Positions 1-8,862 of a DNA stretch of 64,000 nucleotides are shown in pieces (position 1 is the first letter of the stretch; every line of letters starts with the position of its first letter). The notes beneath the pieces are model-generated. The model saw only the letters and a program-made list of their open reading frames with translations. It did not search any database and was not told the origin of the DNA. The stretch is from Myxococcaceae bacterium JPH2. Lineage in GTDB: Bacteria > Myxococcota > Myxococcia > Myxococcales > Myxococcaceae. The DNA lies in assembly GCA_016458225.1 (NCBI GenBank), contig JAEMGR010000015.1, positions 62,001 through 126,000 of the forward strand, in the 5' to 3' direction. The translations under genes and the position numbers were made by a program.

Positions 1-869
1 ACACGAGGAGCGACGTCTGGCGAAGGTCGACCCCACCGGCATTTGCCGGTTTCAACCCACGCTCCTCGCGGACACGAGGAGCGACCCTGCTGCTCGCGCA
101 GCTCCGGGCACGCGGGAGCGTTTCAACCCACGCTCCTCGCGGACACGAGGAGCGACGCTACGGCGCGCGACTGCTGGAGCTGCGGCGCGGCGTTTCAACC
201 CACGCTCCTCGCGGACACGAGGAGCGACCGCGCTGCAGGCGAAGGCGCAGGACTACATCGCGTTTCAACCCACGCTCCTCGCGGACACGAGGAGCGACCT
301 GATCCGTAGCATCACGCCGTCACAGGTCACTCGTTTCAACCCACGCTCCTCGCGGACACGAGGAGCGACAGCCCCCCTCACCCATCACGAAAGGAACCAT
401 CCATGTTTCAACCCACGCTCCTCGCGGACACGAGGAGCGACGACGGTGTCCATCACCTGCGTTCCGAACGGTGAGTTTCAACCCACGCTCCTCGCGGACA
501 CGAGGAGCGACGGGCTGTGTGACTTCGGCTCGTCCACGTCGAAGTCGTTTCAACCCACGCTCCTCGCGGACACGAGGAGCGACTGGGTCGGTGGTGAGTG
601 GCAATTGATGCCATTCGTGTTTCAACCCACGCTCCTCGCGGACACGAGGAGCGACCATCCGGACGCCCGCCGAGCGCGAGGCCGCCCAGGTTTCAACCCA
701 CGCTCCTCGCGGACACGAGGAGCGACAGCGCCGCGCCGAGGTCCGTTGCCGCCGTGGCGCGTTTCAACCCACGCTCCTCGCGGACACGAGGAGCGACGGT
801 GCGAGCTTCTTCGACAACATCGGGTATCTCGAGTTTCAACCCACGCTCCTCGCGGACACGAGGAGCGAC
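1..869 (-). CRISPR. Type I-C CRISPR array, truncated at left edge
   Basis: Twelve complete 37-bp repeats begin at 49, 120, 192, 262, 333, 405, 475, 547, 619, 690, 761 and 833, and the last 14 bases of another lie at 1-14, so the array runs off the window. All twelve copies are identical; the twelve visible spacers are 33-35 bp. Read on the minus strand each repeat begins GTCGCTCCTCG and ends GTGGGTTGAAAC, the ending typical of type I-C repeats. It folds into a perfect 9-bp stem (CGCTCCTCG/CGAGGAGCG) with a 6-nt loop, leaving 11 nt after the stem, the expected length of a Cas5c-generated 5' handle. Transcription should therefore run leftward from the leader beside cas2, and the repeat at 833-869 is leader-proximal. 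No degenerate terminal repeat is visible. Confidence 0.98.
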
Positions 870-1070
870 TCTGCCTCACCAACTTACCGTGATTGCTGAC
901 GAATTGGGCCGGTTTCCGCGAACCTCCAATTTTGAGGCTGCGGGCGCTCGGGAATAGGGCTCCACTCTCTTGGAACCCCTGACGACTATTGTTGATTTCA
1001 ATGAGCGCGAACGCTCGACGAACCCCGCACCGGCAGAGGTTCGCGCGCGCTCCATGAGCCGCCGGGCAGT
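870..1070 (-). promoter_or_regulatory. CRISPR leader between cas2 and array
   Basis: This 201-bp non-coding stretch separates the cas2 stop from the first repeat and is in the right place for the leader that drives array transcription and marks the integration site. It is richer in A and T than the flanking genes around 920-1000. It holds a short hairpin at 1003-1016 (GAGCG/CGCTC, TTCG loop on the minus strand) and an imperfect CCTC/GAGG inverted repeat at 921-935. Promoter elements could not be assigned with confidence. Confidence 0.7.
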
Positions 1071-1370
1071 CTAGAGGATGAGCGGTCCCTCGACATCCAG
1101 CGGCAGCCGGACACCGTGGTGCTCGGTCCGCTTCGCCGTATCCGCGTCCAGGAAGTAGAACCGCAGGCTGTCCCCGGCTGCGTCGAACTCGCTCAGCAGA
1201 CGCGCTCGGAGCACCACCCAGTCCTTCGGCTCCAGGATGCACTCGAACACGGAGAACTGGACTCGTACGCCATGGTCTCGGCAGGCCCTCGCGATGCGCC
1301 TCAGGCGCCGCGGCCCCTCCGAGTCCGACACGCGCACGTCATAGCAAATCAAGACCGTGAGCTTCTTCAT
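1071..1370 (-). CDS. cas2: CRISPR-associated endoribonuclease Cas2 (type I-C)
   Basis: Small 99-residue protein starting MKKLTVLICYDV, the usual beta-strand of Cas2 ferredoxin folds with the conserved Asp at the strand end (YDV). Later segments FSVFECIL and SLRFYFLD fit the family. Cas2 dimerises and bridges two Cas1 dimers in the spacer-integration complex. The ATG overlaps the cas1 TGA (ATGA at 1367-1370), which fixes this start and shows translational coupling; a longer reading from 1460 would lie inside cas1. It is the last gene of the cas operon before the leader and array. Confidence 0.95.
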   Translation of the reverse strand: MKKLTVLICYDVRVSDSEGPRRLRRIARACRDHGVRVQFSVFECILEPKDWVVLRARLLSEFDAAGDSLRFYFLDADTAKRTEHHGVRLPLDVEGPLIL

Positions 1371-2401
1371 CCGTGCATGGCGAACGGTGGATAGGCATCC
1401 AACTCGCCGCGCACCGTGCGCGCGAGCAACAGCGCCTGAAGATGAGGCGCCATCCCCCACGTCGTCTCCTGCTCCAGGAACGCGTGGCGCACCTTCGCTT
1501 GCTTCGCGGTCTGGTATGCCACCAGAAACGCCTTGCGCGCCTCGTCCCGCAGCAACACCGCCCCCGCGAACTCTGTCCGGAAGTCCTCGGGCTTGAGCTG
1601 CCCACGATTGACCAAGGAGAAGACGAGTCGATCCACCACCGGCGCTCGGAACTCCTCCATCAGGTCCAGCGCCAGTGACAGACGGCCGGGCCGCTCCTCA
1701 TGCAAGAACCCCACGGCGGGATCCAACCCGACGCCCGACAGGGCACCCGCACAGTCCTGCAACAGCAGCGCATACCCAAATGAGAGCAAGGCGTTCATGG
1801 GGTCTCTCGGGGGACGCCGGTTCCGTCCCTCGAACGAGAAGCCCTCCGCGCCGCCCTTCTTGAGGAGTGCGGGGAACGCCTCGAAATAGTCCCGCGCCGC
1901 GATGCCCTCCACTCCGCGCAGCGCATCCAAGTCCGACACCGACTCCAGGGTCCGCAGATGAATCGCCAGTCGTTTCGCTGTCTCAGAAAGCTCCGAGGCG
2001 TGTGCGGCCTCCGCGTCGCGCCGGGCATGGAGGATGAACTGCCTCGCGTTCGACACCTTTCCAATCACGAGGGCCCGCGCCAGCTCCAGGGTCCTCGCGG
2101 CATCGTCCGCGGCTCGGAACTGCTGCCTTCGCAGCAAGACATTGCCTCCGGGCACCCCCTCGACCCTCGCCAGGAATCGCCCCGTCACCCCGAAGAAGGA
2201 CACGTGGATCCCCGACTCGATGCAGCTCTCCATCAGCTCGGGCGTGAGCCAGGCGCGCGACAGACACACCACGGAGCGCAGATGCCGCAGGGGCACCTCG
2301 GCCTTCTTCTCGTCCTGGATGGTGACGACCACGCACTCCCCCTCCTTATTCAGTCGGGTCCCTTCCACAGTGATGAACAAGGTGTTGAGCGCGGTCGTCA
2401 T
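1367..2401 (-). CDS. cas1: CRISPR-associated integrase Cas1 (type I-C)
   Basis: About 344 residues, normal for I-C Cas1, which catalyses insertion of new spacers at the leader end. The start MTTALNTLFIT matches the family N-terminus. The three metal ligands are recognisable: Glu in GVEGIAARDYF, His in VGFLHEERPGRLS and Asp in LALDLMEEFRAP. The ATG at 2401 lies 10 nt after AAGGAG; a GTG two codons upstream (2407) is the alternative. The gene follows cas4 by 26 bp and overlaps cas2 by 4 bp, so the adaptation genes are co-expressed. Confidence 0.97.
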   Translation of the reverse strand: MTTALNTLFITVEGTRLNKEGECVVVTIQDEKKAEVPLRHLRSVVCLSRAWLTPELMESCIESGIHVSFFGVTGRFLARVEGVPGGNVLLRRQQFRAADDAARTLELARALVIGKVSNARQFILHARRDAEAAHASELSETAKRLAIHLRTLESVSDLDALRGVEGIAARDYFEAFPALLKKGGAEGFSFEGRNRRPPRDPMNALLSFGYALLLQDCAGALSGVGLDPAVGFLHEERPGRLSLALDLMEEFRAPVVDRLVFSLVNRGQLKPEDFRTEFAGAVLLRDEARKAFLVAYQTAKQAKVRHAFLEQETTWGMAPHLQALLLARTVRGELDAYPPFAMHG

Positions 2402-2427
2402 GGTCACTCACTCCTTCTGGAAAGGAA

Positions 2428-3066
2428 TCAGGTCTCCACGGTCACTCGCTGCCTCAAGTAATCGCGGACTCGCTTCTGGCCCGCGGTGACTTGCGGCAAG
2501 CATCGTGGCTCCAGGGAGCAGCCATCACATTTCGGGGCTCGCACGGCGGTGGGCACGGACTGGGTGCGCAGCAGGGTATGCATCCGCTCGATGGACTCCT
2601 CGGTGAGGCGCCTCAGGGGCGCGTCGAAGCGGACCTCGTGACGCCGGTGCTGCGCTCCCGAAAAGATGGCTCCTTCAGGAACCTCCACACCGTGCATCTC
2701 CTCCAGGCACAGCGCCTGTGCGCAGAGCTGCACCCGGTCCGCGTCGAGCAACTTCCTCCGGCCGTGCTTGACCTCCACGGGATACGGCCGCCATCCCGAG
2801 GGAGTCGTCGCATCGCGCAGGTACTCCACGAGGTCCGCGCGCCCCGTCACCCGCAGCCGATCCGAGCCCAGGAGCACCGCGCGCTCCACTCGACTCGTGC
2901 GCCGGGAGTCGTGCCCCGGCAGATCCACACGCTCGTGCAGCAGCCGCCCTGAGGCAGTCAGCAGGTCCTCCAGCCAGATGCGCTCCACGTGGATGAGCGC
3001 CGCCTGCCGCTCACAGAACAGCAGGTGCTGCAACGCAGACAGCGTCACCCACGTGTCGCGCTCCAT
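2428..3066 (-). CDS. cas4: CRISPR-associated exonuclease Cas4
   Basis: 212 residues with the layout of a RecB-type nuclease: Cys18 near the N-terminus, Asp in GRADLVEY, the Glu-Lys pair in PVEVKHGRRKL, a QLCAQALCLEE helix, and C-terminal cysteines in PKCDGCSLEPRC. The four cysteines are expected to hold a [4Fe-4S] cluster. In type I-C systems Cas4 trims pre-spacers and sets PAM choice together with Cas1-Cas2. It starts 3 bp after the cas7c stop and is followed by cas1. Confidence 0.96.
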   Translation of the reverse strand: MERDTWVTLSALQHLLFCERQAALIHVERIWLEDLLTASGRLLHERVDLPGHDSRRTSRVERAVLLGSDRLRVTGRADLVEYLRDATTPSGWRPYPVEVKHGRRKLLDADRVQLCAQALCLEEMHGVEVPEGAIFSGAQHRRHEVRFDAPLRRLTEESIERMHTLLRTQSVPTAVRAPKCDGCSLEPRCLPQVTAGQKRVRDYLRQRVTVET

Positions 3067-3069
3067 GAC

Positions 3070-3984
3070 TCACCCCATCAAGTTCATGACTTCGATGCCC
3101 GCGGGAAGGCCCGCCTTGTCCACCGCGACGGCATAGTCGGAATACGCGCGTGCCGGCCGGCCCTCGTGCAGGGGCTTCACGCTTACTCGGTCGAACAGCG
3201 CATGGGCTGGCGCATTGCCCAAATCGGAGGCGTGTTTGAACACGATGACCTGCCGCATGGACATGAGTCCCCGCGCGGCGCTGCGATCCAGCTCGAAGAT
3301 GTGCTCAAACGATTTGAAGAGCAGGTCCACGTCCGGCATCTCGAAGCGCGTCTGACGCGCCAAGTGCGGTGAAATGAATCCGTGGGCACGATAGAGGCCG
3401 TAGGGCACGATGTTCTTGCGTCCCATGGTGCGGTTGTCACCGCCCTGCTTCTCCGCCTCTCCTTCAGTGGCTACGGCCATGCGAGTGATGGAGTGCTCCA
3501 GCGAGACGATGGGCTCCACCGAGCGAGCGAAGGTGATTTGCACTGGGCCCCGCACCTGCCCGGCATTCGCTCCTGTGGACATCACAGCGCCAAAGGCACG
3601 CACGTCGAAGAACGTCTTGCACATCCACTCGCGGCCCTTGGCTACCTCGGAGCCTTGAGCCGTGCCCTTGTCATTGCGCTTCTTGCCATCCTCGGCATTC
3701 TCCGGCTTCTCGTTCAGGTTGACCTTCAGTGCCTCGTAGGCCTTCGCGATGGTTACATTGAGGATGGCCTTCTCCTTCACGAAGATGTCCAACCCTGGCT
3801 TCCCCGCCTGGGTGAGCTGGATGAAGTTGCGCACCTTGCGCTTGAGGCAGACATCCGTCACCAGCCCATGGCCCGTCTCCGGGTCAATGCGCGGCAAGTT
3901 CCCCGCGTCCGGGTCACCATTCGGGTTTCCATCCTGCACATCGAACAGCAGCACGAAGTCGTAGCGGTTCTTGAGCTCGTTCAT
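3070..3984 (-). CDS. cas7c: Cascade backbone protein Cas7c (Csd2)
   Basis: About 304 residues. The N-terminus [20 protein letters not shown] followed by [18 protein letters not shown] is characteristic of Csd2/Csh2-type Cas7, the protein that coats crRNA in multiple copies. The ATG at 3984 has AAGGA six bases upstream; the ATG at 3990 would sit directly on that site and is less likely. It lies 27 bp after cas8c and 3 bp before cas4. Confidence 0.96.
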   Translation of the reverse strand: MNELKNRYDFVLLFDVQDGNPNGDPDAGNLPRIDPETGHGLVTDVCLKRKVRNFIQLTQAGKPGLDIFVKEKAILNVTIAKAYEALKVNLNEKPENAEDGKKRNDKGTAQGSEVAKGREWMCKTFFDVRAFGAVMSTGANAGQVRGPVQITFARSVEPIVSLEHSITRMAVATEGEAEKQGGDNRTMGRKNIVPYGLYRAHGFISPHLARQTRFEMPDVDLLFKSFEHIFELDRSAARGLMSMRQVIVFKHASDLGNAPAHALFDRVSVKPLHEGRPARAYSDYAVAVDKAGLPAGIEVMNLMG

Positions 3985-4011
3985 GGTCATTCCTTGGGAA
4001 GCGAGTGGATG

Positions 4012-4398
4012 TCAGGATTCAGAGGGAGGCGCACCGCCCTCGGTGGGCGAGCGCTTGGTGAAGAAGGCTTCGCGCTGGTGGTAGTAGCCGACCGCGAACA
4101 GGCCCTGGTCCTCCAGCGAAAGGATGCGCGGAAAGCGCTCAGCCGGAAGCAGCGCCATGACCTCGCCCTGGACTCGCTCCAGCCACCTGCCGTTGTCCGC
4201 CTTGGCAGCATGATGCACCGCCAACTGCAACAGGCGCGGGAATACCGTAAAGGGATTGCGCGACGCCGCACCGAAGTAGCGGTCTCGGATGGTGGCGTTC
4301 AGGTCGTTACCCAGCGCGGCAGATTGCAGCCGTTCCAGCACGGCGAAGAGGCGGCCCAGGACATAGGGCTGCGCCGTTTGGGTCTTGTCCAATGACAC
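4012..4398 (-). CDS. cas11c: Probable small subunit Cas11c translated from inside cas8c
   Basis: Inside cas8c, in the same frame, a GTG at 4396-4398 is preceded by GGAGG five bases upstream (4404-4408), a strong ribosome-binding site. Initiation there gives a 128-residue helical protein beginning VSLDKTQTAQPYVLGRLFAV and ending with Cas8c. Separate translation of a Cas11 small subunit from the 3' end of cas8 is established for type I-B, I-C and I-D systems, and size and position match. That it is made here is inference from the start signal. Confidence 0.72.
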   Translation of the reverse strand: MSLDKTQTAQPYVLGRLFAVLERLQSAALGNDLNATIRDRYFGAASRNPFTVFPRLLQLAVHHAAKADNGRWLERVQGEVMALLPAERFPRILSLEDQGLFAVGYYHQREAFFTKRSPTEGGAPPSES

Positions 4399-5757
4399 GG
4401 TGACCTCCAGGGAAGTGGGGTTGTCTTTTCGCAAGCGCAGCAGGTAGGCCTTGATGAGCGAGACGCGCAGTCGCAGTTGCTCGCGCTCCAGCTCGGGTTT
4501 TCCTGGCGGCAGTCGCAGGCGGTCCAACGCGGAGACCAGAACCTGTCTGGGGAATGCACGCCCCAGGAGCGCGGCCCCGAGCATGCGGGTGGCTACATCT
4601 GGCGTGAGGCCACGCCCTCCTGGCGCCTCGATCGCGCTGAGGAGCCTCCAGACAGGGATCGGCTTCACGGACGTGTTACCGATATGCAAGTCCGTGAAGT
4701 ACTTCCGGATGTTCCGGACCACGTCCCCCAGGCATGTCTCGAACCAGTCGCGCACCACCACGCGGCCCGCGTTGCCAGCGAGAGTGACCGCGTAGAAGCG
4801 CTTGTCATCCAGTTCGATGGACTCGAGGCCCTTGAGGGGCGATTCGAGGACCCGCCTCAAGTCTTCCTCGGTGGGGTCCATGTAGCTGAGCAGAAGGCTC
4901 TCCGCGCTCTCGGACGCGTTCGTCCAGAACACGAGCACCGAGTCATCCCCTACCTGAATGCCCTGACGGAAGCGGCGCGACTCCGTCCCCTTCAGGAGGT
5001 AGTTGAGCGCCATCGCATAGCCAAACGCCGCGTCCTGAGAGATGGGCGCGTTGTCCCCTTGCTCCAGGCCATGGGACTCGAAGGCCTTGGCATTGAATGA
5101 CACCAGCGAAGCGCCGGCTGCCTGAGCCTCGGGAACATTCTTGAGCTTCTCGTGGAGTCGAGCGAGCACAGCCTCCCGACCCGTCACCAAGCAGCGCCCT
5201 GTCCTCCCCTGGGCTTTCTTCTCATCGTTGATGCGCGCCCACTCCTCACGGACGGCGGACAGTTGATGGACCGGCTCCGTCGCATCCCCCACGGCAAAGG
5301 CGAGAAGCTCCGAGCCCGTCCACTCTTCCAGGGGACGCTCCGCGAGCACCGCCGCTCGCGCTTCGTCATTCTCAAGGAAGGCCGCGACTGCCCGAACCTC
5401 GGCAGCATCCGTGCTGGCCGCCACCGCCCGGACAGGGACCAGGAACGCCGCCAGCCGAGCAGCGGTCTTCTCCGCGCGCTTGGCCTTGGCCCCCGCGCCA
5501 CCATCATCCTTGTCGAAGCCCAGGACGTATTTGGGGTTGTCCACGAAGAAGCCCGCCGCGATGTTGGCGGCACGCATCGGCAAGCGTGGAATGGACATGG
5601 GGGCGCCACGTCCGTCCTCATCCTGTCGCGACTCCAGCTTGATGAACTTCCCCTTCGAGTTGATGCGGACGAGGAAGTCCACGGGCTTGGTTTCGTACAG
5701 CGGGTCATCCACGAGTCCGCGCGCCTGGGCGAACGCATTGAGCGCCGCGAGCATCAT
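4012..5757 (-). CDS. cas8c: Cascade large subunit Cas8c (Csd1)
   Basis: 581 residues, the usual size of Csd1, which recognises the PAM and anchors the 5' handle of the crRNA complex. Family features include MLAALNAFAQARGLVDDPLY at the N-terminus, IPRLPMRAANIAAGFFVDNP, and VFWTNASESAESLLLSYMDP in the middle. The ATG overlaps the cas5c stop (ATGA, 5754-5757) and has GGGAG six bases upstream. The last 128 codons also seem to encode Cas11c from an internal start. No frameshift or truncation is visible. Confidence 0.96.
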   Translation of the reverse strand: MMLAALNAFAQARGLVDDPLYETKPVDFLVRINSKGKFIKLESRQDEDGRGAPMSIPRLPMRAANIAAGFFVDNPKYVLGFDKDDGGAGAKAKRAEKTAARLAAFLVPVRAVAASTDAAEVRAVAAFLENDEARAAVLAERPLEEWTGSELLAFAVGDATEPVHQLSAVREEWARINDEKKAQGRTGRCLVTGREAVLARLHEKLKNVPEAQAAGASLVSFNAKAFESHGLEQGDNAPISQDAAFGYAMALNYLLKGTESRRFRQGIQVGDDSVLVFWTNASESAESLLLSYMDPTEEDLRRVLESPLKGLESIELDDKRFYAVTLAGNAGRVVVRDWFETCLGDVVRNIRKYFTDLHIGNTSVKPIPVWRLLSAIEAPGGRGLTPDVATRMLGAALLGRAFPRQVLVSALDRLRLPPGKPELEREQLRLRVSLIKAYLLRLRKDNPTSLEVTVSLDKTQTAQPYVLGRLFAVLERLQSAALGNDLNATIRDRYFGAASRNPFTVFPRLLQLAVHHAAKADNGRWLERVQGEVMALLPAERFPRILSLEDQGLFAVGYYHQREAFFTKRSPTEGGAPPSES

Positions 5758-6416
5758 GGGTGACTCCCTTCGAGCGCCAGCACCTGCTCTCGGGGCGGCA
5801 CCTTCAGGACGCCGTGCTCCAGGTACGCCTCGAAGAAGACCGGGCGCACGGCGGCTTCGCCGTCACCGAAATCGAAGTCGTAGAACATCAGCCCCAGTGG
5901 GCGCTTCGGCTCGGACTCGGCGGGGCGCAAGTCCGCTGGCGCCGGCTCGACGCGGGCGGCGAACTCGCGGCAGCCCAAGTAGGGCGCGTGGAAGTACTGC
6001 CCCTTCTCCAGGCGCCGCTCGAACATCTCCTCGAACTTGCGGACGTTGTCCTCGGGGCCTGCCTTGCCCGGGACCATCGTCAGCGACGCGGTGATGACGT
6101 AGTCCACGTTGCTCAGCGCCACGGTGTTGCGCTGGGCACGGTCTTCATCCGCCGCGTAGTCGAACTTCCCCACCGTGGCTCGGCTGTTCACCTCGTTGCG
6201 TCGGAAGGTGGTCCACTTCACTGGCGCCAGGACGGCGATCTCATGGATGTGCCAGCGAATCGCTGGCTTCCACAGGATGGCCTCCAGGACACCTCGGGCC
6301 GCCGAGGGCGTCATGACTTCGTAGCTGACGCGCTCGGCTTTCATCTCGGGTCTCGTGAAGCACGCGATGGGTCCTCCAGCGCGCACACGAAACCGCTTGC
6401 TTGCAGCGGGTCTCAT
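5754..6416 (-). CDS. cas5c: crRNA-processing endoribonuclease Cas5c (Cas5d)
   Basis: 220 residues. In type I-C there is no Cas6, and this Cas5 variant cuts the repeat RNA at the base of the stem. Family segments are visible: AERVSYEVMTPSAARGVLEA, the RWHIHEIAVLAPVKW strand, and KGQYFHAPYLGCREFAA, which contains a conserved His near the active site. The ATG at 6416 follows a strong AGGAGG site; a TTG at 6440 overlapping the cas3 stop is a weaker option. It overlaps cas8c by 4 bp. Confidence 0.96.
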   Translation of the reverse strand: MRPAASKRFRVRAGGPIACFTRPEMKAERVSYEVMTPSAARGVLEAILWKPAIRWHIHEIAVLAPVKWTTFRRNEVNSRATVGKFDYAADEDRAQRNTVALSNVDYVITASLTMVPGKAGPEDNVRKFEEMFERRLEKGQYFHAPYLGCREFAARVEPAPADLRPAESEPKRPLGLMFYDFDFGDGEAAVRPVFFEAYLEHGVLKVPPREQVLALEGSHP

Positions 6417-6436
6417 CACTGCCTCCTGAAGTGTTC

Positions 6437-8689
6437 TCAAGCGGGAATGAGGGATGACGGGTCGCGCAGACCGACCTGGTCCGGGACCAGGCCGAAGCGC
6501 TCGCCATAAGCAGACCGGTGCGCCGTTCCCAGGAACGTCACCGTGTCATGAATGAGTTCAGCCATGCCGCCCGCCAGCCATTCCTCACGGACCTTGCGCG
6601 GCACGGTCACCGTGAAGCGCTGCAAGGCACGCAGCCGCTCTCGGGACGGTCCCCACTCGCGCAGGGCCTGGATGTGTGGCTCGACGCCCTCATGGGGTAC
6701 CACCAGCGCGGCGCTCCAGTCGTTCTCGACGAGTTGGAATCGCTGCGCCACCTCCTTGAAGGAGAGATTCGCTCTCAACTCCTGGATGCCCTTGGCATCG
6801 AGCTTCTGGTTCGCGAAGAGCCGCTCGAAGTAGAGGCGGAAGTTCTCAGGGGAAGACAGGTCCAGGTCCGGCCGCTGCGCGAGCAACGAGCGGGTGACAT
6901 CCTGGGCCGCCTGGGGAACACCTCGGGGCGGTCGAGTCACCGCCTCGAAGACGCGCAGCTCTCCCACCCCGTCGAGGAGCCCTTCGCGATTGCACCGCCC
7001 CGCTGCTTGGGCAATCGAGTCGAGTCCACCTAGCGCGCGATAGACGATGGCGAAGTCCAGGTCGACTCCGGCCTCCACCAACTGGGTCGCCACGACGCGC
7101 ACGGGCTCTCCGCGCGCCTTGCAGGCCTTGATGTCCGCGATCACCGCGGAGCGATGCGCGGGGCACATGAGCGCGGACAAGTGCACGGTGTCCGCGCTCC
7201 CCAATCGCGCGTCCACGAGTTCACAGAGCTTCCGCGCATCATCTCGACGGTGCACGATGGCCAGGACGTCCCGCTCCCCCGCCATGGACTCAGCCAGGGC
7301 CTCGTAGGACATGGGCGCGGCCTCGGGCTTCGGCCAGGAGACCTTCACGCGCCGCAGCCGCTCGAAGGCGCGCAGCTCCGTGGGCACCAGCTCCCTCACG
7401 TGAGGGAATCCGAGCGGCAATCCCGCCCGTTGCCCCAGTGCCGGCTGGGTCGCGGTGGAGATGACGACCGAGCACCCGTAGTCCGCAACGAGCGCCTGGA
7501 GCCCACTCAGGATCGGATCCAGCAGTCCCGGCGGCAGGGTCTGCGCCTCATCGAGCACGATGACGCTGCGGGCAATGCGGTGCAGCTTCCGACAGGCTCC
7601 TGGGCGATTCGCGAACAGACTCTCCAGGAGCTGGACCGTGGTCGTCACCACCACGGGCGCATCCCAGTTCTCGCTCGCCACGCGATTGAGCGCTGTCTCG
7701 CGCTCGGGGTCGATCGCGGAGTGGTGCTCGATGAGCCCGGACTCCAGCCCTGCGAAGGCCTGCCGGTAGACCTCCGCGCTCTGCTCGATGATGGAGGTGT
7801 AGGGGATGGCGACGATGACGCGCGGATGGCCATGCGCCAGCGCGTGCTCCAACGCGAAGGCCATGGACGTGAGGGTCTTCCCGCCCCCCGTGGGCACGGT
7901 GAGGCTGAAGACGCCCGGAGCCTGCGCCGCCGCCGAGAGCGAGGCACTCAGCACCTCGCGCCGCACGCGGTTGACCTCGGTGTCCCGTGCCCCGCTCTGC
8001 TTTTCGTCCAGGTACGCGCGCAGCCGGCCCGCGAGCTGCGCGAGGGTCACCTCCACCTTGCGCTTCTTGTGCTTGTCCGGGTCGAAGAACGATTCCGAGT
8101 CCAGGAAGTCCGCGTCGCAGAGGACGGAGAACAGCATCCGCGTCCACATCTCCAATTGGAGCTTGTTGAGCGACAGCAACTTCTGGATGTCGAGAGCGAC
8201 CGGGGTGTCGAGCAGGTCGGCGGGAACCCCCTGCTTCAGCACCTCCTCCAACAGTGCCTTCTTCTCCGGATTGGAGATGCGCGCCTTGAACTTCGCCAGG
8301 TCCGACAACCCGGAGTGGTGCCCCAGAATCGCCAGCGCGAGCGGCAGCCACCGCGCATCCCGACGCAGCGCCCACAAGCCACCCGCGGTCGAGTGGTCGC
8401 GCTCCAGCTCTCCCTCTTTCTCCAGGTGCGCCTCGAAGCCGTTCTCGCTTCGGATGCGGAACTGGAAGTCCCGGAGGTACTTCCCCAGGTCATGCCAGAG
8501 GCCCGCCGCTCGCGCTGCGCCCGCAAGGTCCGGCCGAGGCGCCAGGCTCGCCGCCAACTTCCCCACCGCCTCGAGATGCTCCCACAACGAATGGAAGCGC
8601 CCATCCCGCGTCGCGTGCGCGAGCGGCTCCTCCGGCGGCTTCGCTCGCGGTGCCTCCCCTGCCCCCGTGTCTGGCTGACGGTTCTTCAT
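6437..8689 (-). CDS. cas3: CRISPR-associated nuclease-helicase Cas3
   Basis: 750 residues with an N-terminal HD nuclease domain (LWEHLEAVG, GLWHDLGKYLRDF, DHSTAGG, LGHHSGL) joined to an SF2 helicase. Helicase motifs are Walker A TVPTGGGKTLTS, the DEAQ box VIVLDEAQTLPPG, STATQPA, AGVDLDF and QAAGRCNREG. Cas3 is recruited to the target-bound complex and degrades DNA. All key residues appear intact, so the system should be interference-competent. The ATG has GGGAGG upstream and is the first gene of the cas operon. Confidence 0.97.
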   Translation of the reverse strand: MKNRQPDTGAGEAPRAKPPEEPLAHATRDGRFHSLWEHLEAVGKLAASLAPRPDLAGAARAAGLWHDLGKYLRDFQFRIRSENGFEAHLEKEGELERDHSTAGGLWALRRDARWLPLALAILGHHSGLSDLAKFKARISNPEKKALLEEVLKQGVPADLLDTPVALDIQKLLSLNKLQLEMWTRMLFSVLCDADFLDSESFFDPDKHKKRKVEVTLAQLAGRLRAYLDEKQSGARDTEVNRVRREVLSASLSAAAQAPGVFSLTVPTGGGKTLTSMAFALEHALAHGHPRVIVAIPYTSIIEQSAEVYRQAFAGLESGLIEHHSAIDPERETALNRVASENWDAPVVVTTTVQLLESLFANRPGACRKLHRIARSVIVLDEAQTLPPGLLDPILSGLQALVADYGCSVVISTATQPALGQRAGLPLGFPHVRELVPTELRAFERLRRVKVSWPKPEAAPMSYEALAESMAGERDVLAIVHRRDDARKLCELVDARLGSADTVHLSALMCPAHRSAVIADIKACKARGEPVRVVATQLVEAGVDLDFAIVYRALGGLDSIAQAAGRCNREGLLDGVGELRVFEAVTRPPRGVPQAAQDVTRSLLAQRPDLDLSSPENFRLYFERLFANQKLDAKGIQELRANLSFKEVAQRFQLVENDWSAALVVPHEGVEPHIQALREWGPSRERLRALQRFTVTVPRKVREEWLAGGMAELIHDTVTFLGTAHRSAYGERFGLVPDQVGLRDPSSLIPA

Positions 8690-8862
8690 GCGCCCTCCCG
8701 CGCTGAAGACAGTCAGCCATGTCGAACCACGAAGGCCAATCCCCTCGGAGAGGTATGTCGAGAACGTCAGCCTCGACTCAGAGTGGGACCCTCAGACCCC
8801 AGTCTCGAATCTGTCTGTCATCAACTCGACAGTCCCTCTCTCCAGACTTGCTACATGCACCC
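8690..8862 (-). promoter_or_regulatory. Region expected to hold the cas operon promoter
   Basis: 173 bp lie between the end of the preceding lipoprotein gene and the cas3 start. No convincing gene is present. If the cas operon has its own promoter it must be here. An imperfect TGTC/GACA inverted repeat occurs near 8815-8833, but no clear -35/-10 pair could be fixed. Confidence 0.3.

Noticed and set aside
43-957. Open frames across the CRISPR repeats
   Set aside because: They are readings of identical repeats and spacers in several frames and have no coding signal; the region is a CRISPR array.
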